A DNA stretch of 64,000 nt from Peptostreptococcus porci (GCF_009695815.1 NZ_VUNE01000001.1:1-64000); one strand, 5' to 3'. Numbered from the stretch's first letter, positions 34,785 through 44,493 are shown. Numbers and translations: made by a program. The notes: generated by a model not told the origin, from the sequence alone.

Positions 34785-37154
34785 ATGGAAAGAGGAAGTT
34801 TTGAAAGAACTAGAAAGCTAAGAAAGCAAAGTACAGAGGCACAGCCGTATATCAGTATTGAAAGAGCAGTTTTGATGACTGAAGCCTACAAAAAATTTGA
34901 AGGAAGTGTTGAAACTCCAATACTAAGAGCGAAAGCATTTAAGTATTATATGGAAAACAGATCTCTATGCATAAACGAAAATGAATTGATAGTTGGTGAA
35001 AAGGGAGATGGACCTCAGGGAGCTCCTACTTATCCAGATCAATGCTGCCACTCTTTGGAAGATATGAGGGTAATGAACGATAGAGAGCTAGTAAACTTCA
35101 AGGTTTCAGAAGAAGATATGAAAATTCAAGAGGAATTGATTATACCTTTCTGGAAAGGTAGACAAATAAGAAATAGAATAATCAGCTCAGTTGACCAAGA
35201 ATGGTTGGATTGCTATGAAGCTGGTATGTTTACCGAATTTATGGAGCAGAGAGCACCAGGACATACTGTTGGTGGTAATAGCTTCTATAACTTAGGATTT
35301 TTGGATTTCAAAAAGAAAATAGAAGATAGAATAGCAAGACTTGATTTTGTCAATGATGTAGATGCATACAATAAAAAGACTGATTTGGATGCAATGGCAA
35401 TAGCTTGTGATGCAATGATAATATACGGAAAGAGATATGCTGAAAAAGCCAGAGAAATGGCAGCACAAACTGACGATCCTCAGAGAAAGGCAGACTTATT
35501 GTTGATAGCTGAAAACTGTGATGTAGTACCTGCACACAAACCTCAAACTTTCCATCAGGCTCTACAGATGTATTGGTTTGTTCATGTTGGTGTAACTACA
35601 GAGTTAAATATCTGGGATGCCTACAGTCCTGGTAGACTGGATCAGCACTTGAATCCTTTCTATGAAAAAGATGTTGAAGAAGGTGTGTTAGATAGAGAAA
35701 AGGCTCAGGAGTTGATGGAGTGTTTCTGGGTAAAATTCAACAATCAGCCAGCGCCTCCAAAGGTTGGTATAACGCTTAAGGAAAGTGCAACATATACTGA
35801 TTTCGCAAATATCAACACTGGTGGTATAACTCCAGATGGTCAAAATGGGGTTAATGAGGTAAGCTATATAATTTTGGACACTATGGATGAAATGAAGTTG
35901 CTTCAACCTAGTTCAAATGTTCAAATAAGTAGAAAGACTCCTCAAAAATTCCTAAAGAGAGCATGTGAAATCTCTAGAAAGGGATGGGGGCAGCCAGCAT
36001 TTTACAATACTGACGCAATAGTTCAGGAATTATTAGAAGCTGGTAAAACACTTGCAGATGCAAGATGTGGAGGAAGTAGTGGTTGTGTTGAAACAGGATG
36101 CTTTGGAAAGGAAGCGTATGTTTTGACTGGTTATATGAATATTCCAAAGATACTTGAAATAACTCTATACAATGGTATAGATCCTCAAACTGGAAAGAAG
36201 ATTGGTCTTGAAACTGGAGATCCTAGAAGCTTTATGAGTTATGATGAGTTATTCGAGGCATTCTCAAAACAGTTAAACCACTTTATCGATATAAAGATGA
36301 AGGGGAACTCTATAATTGAAAATATTTATGCAAAGCACGCTCCTGCTCCGCTTATTTCAGTAATAGTTGATGATTGTATTGAAAAGGCGATGGATTATCA
36401 AAGAGGTGGTGCTAGATACAACACTAGATACATTCAAGGAGTTGGTACTGGTACTATTACTGATAGTTTATCTGCAATCAAGTACAATGTATTTGACAAG
36501 AAAAAATTTGATATGGGAACATTATTAGATGCAATGGATGCCAACTTTGAAGGCTATGAGAATATATTGAATATGGTGAAGAACAAAACACCTAAGTACG
36601 GAAATGATGACGATTATGCTGATGATATCATGAAATCAGTGTTTAAATTATACTATGATGCGATTACAGATAGACCAACAGCTACTGGTGGTAAGTATAG
36701 AATAAATATGCTTCCAACAACTTGTCACGTATACTTTGGTGAAGTAATGAATGCATCTCCAAACGGAAGATTGGCTCATGTACCAGTTTCTGAGGGTATT
36801 TCACCAGAAAAGGGTGGAGATACAAATGGACCAACTGCTGTTATCAAATCTTGTGCCAAGATGGATCATTTAAAGACTGGAGGAACATTGTTGAATCAAA
36901 GATTTGCTCCATCAGTTGTAGTTGGAGAAGAAGGCTTGGATAATATGGCAAGTCTAATAAGATCTTATTTCAATATGGATGGACATCATATTCAATTTAA
37001 TGTGTTTGACAGAAATGTATTACTGGAAGCACAGAAAAATCCAGATGATTACAAAGACTTGATAGTTAGAGTTGCAGGATATAGTGATCACTTCAATAAC
37101 TTGAGTAGAGCGCTTCAGGATGAAATAATAAATAGAACTGAGCAAACATTTTAA
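34785..37154 (+). CDS. hypD: trans-4-hydroxy-L-proline dehydratase (glycyl radical enzyme)
   Basis: A 789-residue glycyl radical enzyme that dehydrates trans-4-hydroxy-L-proline to 1-pyrroline-5-carboxylate. The thiyl/base motif GCVETGCFG has Cys434 and Glu436, and the glycyl loop RVAGYSDHF has Gly765. These numbers and the total length equal what I recall for the characterised C. difficile HypD. Start ATG 34785 has the SD GGAGG eight bases upstream; the frame is open from 34743 inside the activase gene. The next gene, proC, supplies the following step, which supports HypD over glycerol, choline or propanediol lyases. Confidence 0.93.
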   Translation: MERGSFERTRKLRKQSTEAQPYISIERAVLMTEAYKKFEGSVETPILRAKAFKYYMENRSLCINENELIVGEKGDGPQGAPTYPDQCCHSLEDMRVMNDRELVNFKVSEEDMKIQEELIIPFWKGRQIRNRIISSVDQEWLDCYEAGMFTEFMEQRAPGHTVGGNSFYNLGFLDFKKKIEDRIARLDFVNDVDAYNKKTDLDAMAIACDAMIIYGKRYAEKAREMAAQTDDPQRKADLLLIAENCDVVPAHKPQTFHQALQMYWFVHVGVTTELNIWDAYSPGRLDQHLNPFYEKDVEEGVLDREKAQELMECFWVKFNNQPAPPKVGITLKESATYTDFANINTGGITPDGQNGVNEVSYIILDTMDEMKLLQPSSNVQISRKTPQKFLKRACEISRKGWGQPAFYNTDAIVQELLEAGKTLADARCGGSSGCVETGCFGKEAYVLTGYMNIPKILEITLYNGIDPQTGKKIGLETGDPRSFMSYDELFEAFSKQLNHFIDIKMKGNSIIENIYAKHAPAPLISVIVDDCIEKAMDYQRGGARYNTRYIQGVGTGTITDSLSAIKYNVFDKKKFDMGTLLDAMDANFEGYENILNMVKNKTPKYGNDDDYADDIMKSVFKLYYDAITDRPTATGGKYRINMLPTTCHVYFGEVMNASPNGRLAHVPVSEGISPEKGGDTNGPTAVIKSCAKMDHLKTGGTLLNQRFAPSVVVGEEGLDNMASLIRSYFNMDGHHIQFNVFDRNVLLEAQKNPDDYKDLIVRVAGYSDHFNNLSRALQDEIINRTEQTF

Positions 37155-37171
37155 TGGTTGAATGATCTTAT

Positions 37172-37212
37172 GAGTCGGAATTTAATATTTAGATTCCGAC
37201 TCTATTTATTTA
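37172..37212 (+). terminator. Terminator of the hypD operon
   Basis: A perfect 10-bp stem GAGTCGGAAT (37172-37181) / ATTCCGACTC (37193-37202) is followed by a broken T tract (TATTTATTTAA). Confidence 0.65.
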
Positions 37213-37219
37213 ATAGACA

Positions 37220-37390
37220 ATATTGATAAAAATTGTCTATGTGATAAAATTAAATCATAGATATTAATAAAACTGTTTATGTGATAAAGCTAAATCATAG
37301 GTATTAATAAAACTGTTTATGTGATAAAGCAAATAATAGATATTAATAAAAACTGTCTATGTGATAAAATTAAGTTATAAATATTAATAT
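37220..37390 (+). repeat. Four-copy 40-bp tandem repeat between hypD and proC, each copy promoter-like
   Basis: Units at 37220-37260, 37261-37300, 37301-37339, 37340-37380 and a partial fifth. The consensus begins ATATTAATAAAA and contains CTGTTTATGTGATAAA. Each copy offers a TTGATA or TTAATA box and, 15 or 16 bases later, TAAAAT or TAAAGC, so the array may act as stacked promoters for proC. Confidence 0.85.
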
Positions 37391-37405
37391 GAGAGGAGAA
37401 TTATT

Positions 37406-38209
37406 ATGAAGTTGAGTTTTATAGGTGCAGGAAATATGGGAAAAGCAATGTTAGGTGGAGTAATAAAGTCTGGAGTTGTTTCTCCAAGTGATATTATGAT
37501 ATCTGATCTTTATAAGCCTAGTTTGGATGCAGTGAAATCAGAGTTTGGTGTAAATACTACAACTGATTCAAAAGAGGCAGTTAGATTTGGGGATGTGGTG
37601 ATTTTTGCTGTTAAACCAAATATTATTGGAAAGGTTATGGAGAGTGTCAAAGATGTAGTAACTGTTGAAAAAATTGTTGTATCAATTGCTGCGGCAGTTT
37701 CAATTGACGTTATGGAATCGATAATAGGTGATGACAAAAAAATAATTAGAGTTATGCCTAATACACCTGCTCTTGTTGGAGAAGCAATGTCTGCATTGTG
37801 TAAAAATACAAATGTGGACGACGAAAGCTTGAATCAAGTATTAAGTATTTTTAATTCATTTGGAGAGGCAGAGGTAGTAACTGAATCATTGATGGACGCA
37901 GTTGTAGGGGTAAGTGGATCTGGACCAGCATATGTTTTTATGTTTATAGAGGCAATGGCTGATGCAGCAGTTCTTTCTGGAATGCCTAGAGCACAGGCGT
38001 ATAAGTTCGCTGCACAAACAGTTTTGGGAGCTGCCAAAATGGTAATGGATACAGGCAAGCATCCAGGTGAATTAAAGGATATGGTTTGTTCGCCAGGTGG
38101 CACAACAATAGAGGCTGTCGCTACGTTGGAGGAATTTGGAATGAGAAATTCAGTTATCAAGGGTGTTTTATCGTGCATAGATAAGTCTGTGAGGATGTCG
38201 AATAAATAG
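37406..38209 (+). CDS. proC: Pyrroline-5-carboxylate reductase
   Basis: Reduces 1-pyrroline-5-carboxylate to L-proline with NAD(P)H. The 267 residues have the Rossmann start FIGAGNMGKAMLGG, VMPNTPALVGEAMSAL and the C-terminal signature (GELKDMVCSPGGTTIEAV). Beside hypD it completes hydroxyproline to proline, which can then feed Stickland reduction; no proline reductase lies in this window. The SD is GAGAGGAG. It follows a hairpin and a repeat array, so it probably has its own promoter. Confidence 0.95.
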   Translation: MKLSFIGAGNMGKAMLGGVIKSGVVSPSDIMISDLYKPSLDAVKSEFGVNTTTDSKEAVRFGDVVIFAVKPNIIGKVMESVKDVVTVEKIVVSIAAAVSIDVMESIIGDDKKIIRVMPNTPALVGEAMSALCKNTNVDDESLNQVLSIFNSFGEAEVVTESLMDAVVGVSGSGPAYVFMFIEAMADAAVLSGMPRAQAYKFAAQTVLGAAKMVMDTGKHPGELKDMVCSPGGTTIEAVATLEEFGMRNSVIKGVLSCIDKSVRMSNK

Positions 38210-38323
38210 AGATAGTAATTTGTCTTTGATGGAAGCTTGCAAGTGTTTTTGTTTTATTTATTAAGAAAATATTAAAAAAATTAAAAGAAAATTTAGTTTT
38301 AATGCCATATTTATTAATTATGA

Positions 38324-38352
38324 TTGAATTTTAGAACAGTATATGATAAACT
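38324..38352 (+). promoter_or_regulatory. Probable promoter of the first CWB2 gene
   Basis: TTGAAT (38324-38329), 17-base spacer, TAAACT (38347-38352), about 110 bases before the ATG. Confidence 0.5.
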
Positions 38353-38461
38353 TATCTAAATGATATTTTTTGCATTGAGGATTTGAGTTCATCTTGATCT
38401 GTGAGGATGGATCTGATGGAATCAACTAAAGAGAGGATTTAGAGAATAGGGAGGAAGAATT

Positions 38462-39826
38462 ATGAAATATGGTAAGCTTATAACATCGGCAATGTCCGCT
38501 GTGATATTGTCTGGTATTGTATCAACTTCATTTGGTGCAGAGACGAGTAAAAAAATAGAAATCGAGAGAATTGGCGGAAAAGATAGGGTTGAAACTTCGC
38601 TGATGATAGCTAAAAAGATGAATTCTAAAGCAGTGTATATTGCTAGTGGTAAAGATTTTCCAGATGCGTTGTCAATTTCGCCATTAGCTGCTGAAGCTGG
38701 TATCGGAATCGTTCTTGCGATGGATAATACAGATCTCAATAAAGAACTAAAAGATATGGGGATAATGACAACATCTGTTATTGGTGGAAGTAATTCAGTT
38801 TCAGATGAAATGTTTAAAAATTTGAGCAAGGATTTCGTATCCAATAGGCTGTACGGTAAGGATAGATACGAAACCTCAGAGATTATTGCAAGAGGTATGA
38901 AGTATTTCAACGTAGGTATTGCTACTGGCAAGAATTTTCCAGATGCTCTGGTTTCTGGTCCATTGCTGGGTAAAAAAGGAATGGCTATGTTGTTGATAGA
39001 TGGAAATAAGAGTACATCGCTACCAGATAATTTCAAGGGAATATATACTTTTGGTGGAAAATCAAGCGTGGCGACTGATTTTGGTAAGAGAATAGCAGGA
39101 ATGGATAGGTATGAAACTTCAGAAAAAATAGCTAGTGAATATGATAAGTATGACACTGTTATTTTGGCATCAGGTACGAATTTTGCAGATGCACTTGCAG
39201 TATCTCCACTTTCAAAAAAATTGAATGCACCTATTTTGTTAACTGATGGAAATAGTCTGAGCGATGGTGCGAAAAAAATAATAAATTCAGTAAAGAAGGT
39301 TGTAATAGTTGGTGGAGAGAAGTCAATATCAAAATCTTTGGAAAATAGTATTTTTGGAAGCAAATCAGAAAGCAAAGATGTAAAAACAGACGAAAAGAAC
39401 GAAAAGAACGAGAAAAACAGAAAAAATGAAGATAGTGACAAAAATACTCAAAAAAATCTTGAAAAGCTTGTAAATGAGGCTAATAATGATAAAATAAAGC
39501 CATCAAATATTCAAGCCACTAGAAAGCCGGTAGTAGATAAAATAAAAATATCTCCATATACAAATCCAGCTCAAAGAGGTACAACACAAGTAATAAATCT
39601 AGAAATAGAAGGTAAGAATCTTACTGAAAAGGAAAAAGAAGATTTAGAATGGAAGATTTTAGATCCTCAGGATGGCATATCTATTAATGATAAAGGTCAC
39701 TTAACTGTATTTAGTGACACAAAGGCTAAAAAGGTAACTGTATCAGCTACAACAAAACTAAGTGGTGATGGCGTGGAGAATAAGACAGCTACAACAGAAA
39801 TAATAATAGAAAATCCAAAACAATAA
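38462..39826 (+). CDS. Cell-wall protein with three CWB2 repeats and C-terminal Ig-like domain
   Basis: A secreted 454-residue protein. The signal peptide ends near residue 24 (SFGAETS). Three CWB2 repeats (residues about 30-300) show the hallmark series: RIGGKDRVETS, LYGKDRYETSE and IAGMDRYETSE, each with (F)PDAL or FADAL and IGG/FGG/VGG turns. In C. difficile such triplets bind the anionic polymer PSII. A Lys/Asn/Glu linker (about 304-335) joins a C-terminal Ig-like domain (INLEIEGKNLTEKEKEDLEWKI). SD GGGAGG. The effector role of the short C-terminus is unknown. Confidence 0.88.
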   Translation: MKYGKLITSAMSAVILSGIVSTSFGAETSKKIEIERIGGKDRVETSLMIAKKMNSKAVYIASGKDFPDALSISPLAAEAGIGIVLAMDNTDLNKELKDMGIMTTSVIGGSNSVSDEMFKNLSKDFVSNRLYGKDRYETSEIIARGMKYFNVGIATGKNFPDALVSGPLLGKKGMAMLLIDGNKSTSLPDNFKGIYTFGGKSSVATDFGKRIAGMDRYETSEKIASEYDKYDTVILASGTNFADALAVSPLSKKLNAPILLTDGNSLSDGAKKIINSVKKVVIVGGEKSISKSLENSIFGSKSESKDVKTDEKNEKNEKNRKNEDSDKNTQKNLEKLVNEANNDKIKPSNIQATRKPVVDKIKISPYTNPAQRGTTQVINLEIEGKNLTEKEKEDLEWKILDPQDGISINDKGHLTVFSDTKAKKVTVSATTKLSGDGVENKTATTEIIIENPKQ

Positions 39827-39883
39827 TGGTTGATACCAATGATAGGTTTTGTCCACATCTCTTTGGAGGTAGAGGACTTTGAC

Positions 39884-39934
39884 TTACTTCCCTAATAGGA
39901 ATTATTTTATTCTTAATAGGGAAGTAATTTTTTT
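39884..39934 (+). terminator. Terminator after the first CWB2 gene
   Basis: TTACTTCCCT (39884-39893) pairs with AGGGAAGTAA (39918-39927), the stem continuing inwards imperfectly; seven T follow. Confidence 0.85.
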
Positions 39935-40041
39935 ACAATAAATCAATTCAAATATTTCGTAATAAGAACAGTTGGTATTTTAATAAAACTCTTTTTAAAT
40001 AAATGAGTGAAAAAAGATATTATATGATTCTACAATTATAG

Positions 40042-40070
40042 TTGAAAATACATATCAATAATGATATAAT
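40042..40070 (+). promoter_or_regulatory. Promoter of the second CWB2 gene
   Basis: TTGAAA (40042-40047), 17-base spacer and a perfect TATAAT (40065-40070). Confidence 0.75.
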
Positions 40071-40141
40071 ATCAACGAATGAGTATTAATATCATTATTG
40101 AAGTTATTTTGAAAAATTTGGTGAAAAGGGGGTATTTGATA

Positions 40142-42106
40142 ATGGTTAATAAAAAGAAAAACTTTGGTATGGCTATGGCTGCAATTATTTCTATGACAGC
40201 TATTAGCCCTGTTTTTGCTGCTGATGTGTCAAAGACAAAAATTGATGTTGAGAGAATCGGCGGAAAAGATAGGCTAGAAACATCATTAAAGATATTAGAG
40301 AGAGTTGGCTCAAAAAAGGTGAACTTGGTAAATGGAAATCAATTTGCAGATGCATTATCTATAGCACCTATTGCGGCGATAAACGGCGAAGGGATAGTTT
40401 TGATAAATGAAAATAAGCTGCCAGATGTGGAAAATACTTTTAAAAAGCAAGGAGTAAAGGATATAACTCTTATAGGCGGAGAACAATCGATTTCCAATAA
40501 TACTTACACTAATTTATCAAAAGCGTTTAAAGTAAACAGAATCTCAGGTAAAGATAGATACGAAACATCTCAAAGTGTGGTATCCTCAACAGGCAAGAGT
40601 GATATTGGAGTTGCAACTGGAACTGACTTTCCAGATGCACTATCTGCTGGAGCTCTTCTTGCTAAAAAACAAATGCCACTGTTACTGGTTGATGGAAAGA
40701 AGCAATCTGCTTTGCCAAGTGGTTTAAAGGGGGTCTATACTTTTGGCGGAAAGGCTAGCGTTGCTAATGAGTTTGGCAAGAGAATAGCTGGTAAAGATAG
40801 ATATGAAACTTCACTGAAAATAGCAGAAGAATTTGGCAATAGTGATGTAGTAATATTGACATCTGGGAAAAACTTTGCTGATGCCCTTGCTGCAGCACCT
40901 TTGGCAAAGAAGGTGAATGCACCTATAATCTTGATTGAAGGAAATAAATTGAGTAAAGAAAGTGAGAAAATAATCGAGAAAGCCAAAAAAGTTATTGTAA
41001 TAGGTGGAGAATCTAGTATATCTGAAAATGTGATAAACACTATAAGAGCATATGAGAATAAAGTAAGCCCTATAAATAATTTTACTAATTCTAATAGCAC
41101 ATCACCATCATCACCACAATCTAAAGTAAAGAGTGTAAATATCAAATCTGAAGAATTTGTTATAAATAAAAATAATGATAAGTATGTTGTGACAGGAAAA
41201 ATGTCTGATAAGGTAAAATTAGTGGCTGATGTTGTTGGAATTAATTTGAAAGACTCCGACAAGAAAGTAAGCTGGGAGTTGGTAGGAGCTTATGATGCGA
41301 AAACTAGTATTTCTGATGGTGTATTGACAATAAGTGAAGATGAGGAGAAGTCTCCAATCGTTGTTAAGGCTATATCTGAAAAAGATAGAAGCGTATATTC
41401 AATGATAGAAATACTAAATCCAGTTGTGGAAAATATAGAAATAACTGGAGAACCAGAGCACAGTGTAAAGCCGGGAACAGAAATCAAGCTTAACGCAAAG
41501 GTAACTGGTGTAAATCTTGAAAATCTTGGAAAAGATTTGGAATGGTTAGTAGATGAGGAAAGTAGCAAGCTTATTGAAATAAAATCAAAAAACAAAAATG
41601 AAATTAATTTCAAAGTGAAAGATACTGCCCCAGCTGATAGCCAGATATACATTAATGCAAGCTGTGGTAGGGCACTTATAGGAACTATTATCGAAGTTGG
41701 CGAAATTGAGAAAGCAGCACCAAACAATAATGTATTTAGAAATGATGGTATGAATAATAAGATAATAATTAATTCATCAGATCCAGTAGCAAAGGAATGG
41801 TTTGGTGATCTAAAAAAATACTATAATAAAAAGCTGCTAAATGAAGGCTCTTATGAAAAAAATGTTAATATAAGTACTGCTAAAGGTACAGAATTAAAAC
41901 CGGAAAAAAATGCAAATTTATATTTAAATGGCTATAAGATTGGAAATAACGGTCCAAATATAGAAGAACTATATATGTATTCTAAAAATGACTTAAAAGA
42001 TATTGGAAACACTGTAACAGTAAAGATAGATGGTTGGAAGCCAGTAACATTTAAAGTAACAAAGAAAGCAACGTTTGGTGGTGGACCTATTTTCGAGGTA
42101 GAATAG
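40142..42106 (+). CDS. Cell-wall protein with three CWB2 repeats and long C-terminal region
   Basis: A secreted 654-residue protein. The signal peptide ends near residue 27 (SPVFAADVS). Three CWB2 repeats (RIGGKDRLETS, ISGKDRYETSQ, IAGKDRYETSL) fill residues about 33-315. The C-terminus has two Ig-like segments (VVGINLKDSDKKVSWEL; KVTGVNLENLGKDLEWLV) and a last domain (about 560-654) with YLNGYKIG and KIDGWKPVTFKV that recalls the secreted protein encoded next. ATG 40142 has the SD AAGGGGG nine bases upstream; the frame opens at 40079 without an SD. It lies 11 bases before the next gene. Confidence 0.87.
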   Translation: MVNKKKNFGMAMAAIISMTAISPVFAADVSKTKIDVERIGGKDRLETSLKILERVGSKKVNLVNGNQFADALSIAPIAAINGEGIVLINENKLPDVENTFKKQGVKDITLIGGEQSISNNTYTNLSKAFKVNRISGKDRYETSQSVVSSTGKSDIGVATGTDFPDALSAGALLAKKQMPLLLVDGKKQSALPSGLKGVYTFGGKASVANEFGKRIAGKDRYETSLKIAEEFGNSDVVILTSGKNFADALAAAPLAKKVNAPIILIEGNKLSKESEKIIEKAKKVIVIGGESSISENVINTIRAYENKVSPINNFTNSNSTSPSSPQSKVKSVNIKSEEFVINKNNDKYVVTGKMSDKVKLVADVVGINLKDSDKKVSWELVGAYDAKTSISDGVLTISEDEEKSPIVVKAISEKDRSVYSMIEILNPVVENIEITGEPEHSVKPGTEIKLNAKVTGVNLENLGKDLEWLVDEESSKLIEIKSKNKNEINFKVKDTAPADSQIYINASCGRALIGTIIEVGEIEKAAPNNNVFRNDGMNNKIIINSSDPVAKEWFGDLKKYYNKKLLNEGSYEKNVNISTAKGTELKPEKNANLYLNGYKIGNNGPNIEELYMYSKNDLKDIGNTVTVKIDGWKPVTFKVTKKATFGGGPIFEVE

Positions 42107-42117
42107 AGAGGTAAAGA

Positions 42118-44262
42118 ATGAAAAAGGTTATATCTATTTTAGTTATGATAGCAATTTTGGTTGCTTCATCATTTTCGATAGACGTATCAGCATACAACAG
42201 GGATATTTTGGATGCAAAAATAATTACAGTTGCAGATACAGTGTCTTACCTTGTTGTAGATGCTTCGAGGTATAATTCAAAAATCAGCTCTATGTTTCTT
42301 GATGGTAAAAGAGTTGACTATACCTTTGTGGATTCGTTAGGAAGAATTGCCAAGAAAGAGTACGATGGTGCGCATTCTTCGTTGAAAATTATCCTTCAAA
42401 ATGGAAAAATAGTCGAAAGAGATGTGAGTGAAATATATAAATCATTTCCATATCAAGCATCTAATATAAAAGCTGTTTCTCCAGATGTAGTAATTGGTCA
42501 AGCCACAATGGCGGTTTGGGATTATCATAGTGTTGCAAAAGATAAAAATGGTAATGAGTTAGTATATCCTGATAAAACGACCTTTGATGTGGATTACAAC
42601 AAAAAACAGGAATCTATTTTACAGGATTCGTACTTGGAAGAAGAAATATTAGAAAACCCAAATCCTATTGAAATACCATCATCAAAGGTATTTGATTACA
42701 AAAAAAATGCAGTCTTCGAATATGATTTAAAAAACGATATTCAGAAAAGTAAATTTGATAAGCTAAAGAAGATAGTAAAGATTTACAATAATAAACAAGA
42801 AGCAAACTTAAAAATAACAAAAATAAGAAATGGAAATAAGGGCTTGGTAAAAATATTGTATAACGCATCGAGGCCAATACAAAGCAATGGAAAGCATATC
42901 ATCAAGTATTATTATGATGGAATAGGCGCAGAAGTCGATACTATTTTTTATAAGGACAAATCTCCGGAAATATTGTTAACTGCTGATTCTGGTGAGTATG
43001 TTACGGGAAAAAGCATAATATTTAACTTAAAGGGATTTTCATATCTATTTCAGCAAGATACTGGAGTGCAGGCTATATATTTGAATGGTTATAGACTCAC
43101 AAGAAAAAGGGTTGTAAATCCAGATGAAAATTACAGTGAAGTTGTAAAGCATGAAGATGTGGCAGAAAACGAATCAGAAAATTCATGGCATATAGTAGGA
43201 GAAACACTAAGAATTAAAAATGATGGAATAAAATACCTTAAAAAAGGAATCAACTACATAACGATACAATATGATGGTTTTCATGATAGCAATTTGAAGT
43301 TTAGGTTAAATTCGAATAATGGGAGATCTAGTTTAAAAAATGATATGAAACCACATTCTACATATGAAAGCCCCAAAATAGTAGCGTTAAATAGTAGAAA
43401 AATGAGACTTTCTAATATTGTTAAAATAAATAAAGTACCAAATTTTATAACGAAAAACATATTTGGTGTTAATGGATTAAAAAGAAATGGTTTCATAAAG
43501 AAAGTAGATACAGTATCGGCAGCAACTAGTGGTGGATCTTCTGTTCCTTCAGTAGGAGATGAATCCTCAAGTGGTGGAGGTGTAAATATAGGCTCTAAAC
43601 TTGCATTTAAGTTTGATGCCGTTGCGAACGCAGCAATTCTTGAAAAACTTGGATATGACGTTGAGAGTGCGAAGAAGATGCTTGATGCATGGGAAGGAAC
43701 TTCAAAAGAAATTGCACTTATGAATGGTAATACACGTAAGCGAGTCGTATGGGATAGATATCTTACATATGTTCAAAACAATAAAGTTAATAATAAGATT
43801 TACAAATCTTTTTCAGACTATTACAATGACTCTAATGTTAAGCTTACGCAAAATGGTTATTATGTTGTAAAGTATTTTTTTGATGGAAAGCTTGGTGCGC
43901 CTATATATGCTATGAAAATTTTCCAAAATTCAAACGAAGGAAATTCTGAGCCTATACCTTCAAACAATAAAAAAATAGATGTCAGATTTAGATCGGAAGG
44001 TTATTCTGATATGCAGATGAATGTAAATGAGGAAGCTAAATTTGATATACTTACCTTTAACACGCCAGATATCGTTAGTGTTGATATAATCAAGGATGAT
44101 AAGTATGTTTTATCAGTTGATAAAAATGGATACAAATATTATAAATCTTTGGGAATGCTATCTATAAATCAAGGTATGATTAAAGAGTCTGGAGACTATA
44201 CTGCTGTTTTCCATTTCGATGGAGCTAGTGATGCTATTGTATATTTTACAGTAGCTGATTAA
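42118..44262 (+). CDS. Large secreted protein of unknown function, HID/DUF1533-like modules
   Basis: A 714-residue protein with a clear signal peptide (residues 1 to about 26, SIDVSAYNRD). I do not recognise the whole. Several segments follow a pattern seen in the DUF1533 / haemoglobin-interacting-domain family: YLNGYRLTRKRV with YLKKGINYITIQYDGFHD near 385, and a C-terminal VRFRSEGYSDMQMNVNEE with SGDYTAVFHFDG. There is no CWB2 repeat or LPXTG signal, so it is either released or held by its neighbour. It shares an operon with the CWB2 protein just upstream (11-base gap, SD AGAGGTAAAG). Ligand binding is inferred only. Confidence 0.6.
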   Translation: MKKVISILVMIAILVASSFSIDVSAYNRDILDAKIITVADTVSYLVVDASRYNSKISSMFLDGKRVDYTFVDSLGRIAKKEYDGAHSSLKIILQNGKIVERDVSEIYKSFPYQASNIKAVSPDVVIGQATMAVWDYHSVAKDKNGNELVYPDKTTFDVDYNKKQESILQDSYLEEEILENPNPIEIPSSKVFDYKKNAVFEYDLKNDIQKSKFDKLKKIVKIYNNKQEANLKITKIRNGNKGLVKILYNASRPIQSNGKHIIKYYYDGIGAEVDTIFYKDKSPEILLTADSGEYVTGKSIIFNLKGFSYLFQQDTGVQAIYLNGYRLTRKRVVNPDENYSEVVKHEDVAENESENSWHIVGETLRIKNDGIKYLKKGINYITIQYDGFHDSNLKFRLNSNNGRSSLKNDMKPHSTYESPKIVALNSRKMRLSNIVKINKVPNFITKNIFGVNGLKRNGFIKKVDTVSAATSGGSSVPSVGDESSSGGGVNIGSKLAFKFDAVANAAILEKLGYDVESAKKMLDAWEGTSKEIALMNGNTRKRVVWDRYLTYVQNNKVNNKIYKSFSDYYNDSNVKLTQNGYYVVKYFFDGKLGAPIYAMKIFQNSNEGNSEPIPSNNKKIDVRFRSEGYSDMQMNVNEEAKFDILTFNTPDIVSVDIIKDDKYVLSVDKNGYKYYKSLGMLSINQGMIKESGDYTAVFHFDGASDAIVYFTVAD

Positions 44263-44402
44263 CCTCTCAAGTCTTATATCATTTGATTTTGATGACAAGG
44301 TTATTTGTCATACAATTAATGAGAGTAACTTTTGCTATTAGTGTTACTTATTTTTAATAATTTGTAAACTACAGAGTTTTAAAATTAGTTTTAAAATCAA
44401 AA

Positions 44403-44431
44403 AAGACAAAAAAATTTCTTTGTGTTATAAT
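44403..44431 (+). promoter_or_regulatory. Probable promoter of the antiporter gene
   Basis: AAGACA (44403-44408), 17-base spacer, TATAAT (44426-44431). Confidence 0.5.
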
Positions 44432-44493
44432 TTAATAGTGGGAAATATAATATATTATTTCTTGATTTAATATAAGACAGAGGAGGTGTAGTT

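Larger units (their letters stand above)
39827..40141. other. 315-base gap between the two CWB2 genes
   Basis: Contains the terminator of the first CWB2 gene (39884-39934) and a strong promoter for the second (40042-40070). The 70 bases between are AT-rich with no visible site. Confidence 0.6.

Noticed and set aside
34785-37154. Pyruvate formate-lyase, glycerol dehydratase or choline TMA-lyase
   Set aside because: Active-site spacing (Cys434, Glu436, Gly765), length of 789 and adjacency to proC fit hydroxyproline dehydratase.
37220-37390. CRISPR array
   Set aside because: The units are contiguous and similar along their whole length; there are no unique spacers and no cas genes.
38422-39441. 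A 339-codon open frame on the minus strand opposite the first CWB2 gene
   Set aside because: It is Ser/Leu/Phe-rich and mirrors the biased codons of the CWB2 repeats; similar antisense frames lie opposite the second CWB2 gene (40735-41262). No ribosome site or family match.
44263-44340. Terminator after the 714-residue secreted protein
   Set aside because: TGACAA/TTGTCA and an outer CTCTCA/TGAGAG pairing exist, but there is no T run and the loop is long, so the evidence is too weak.
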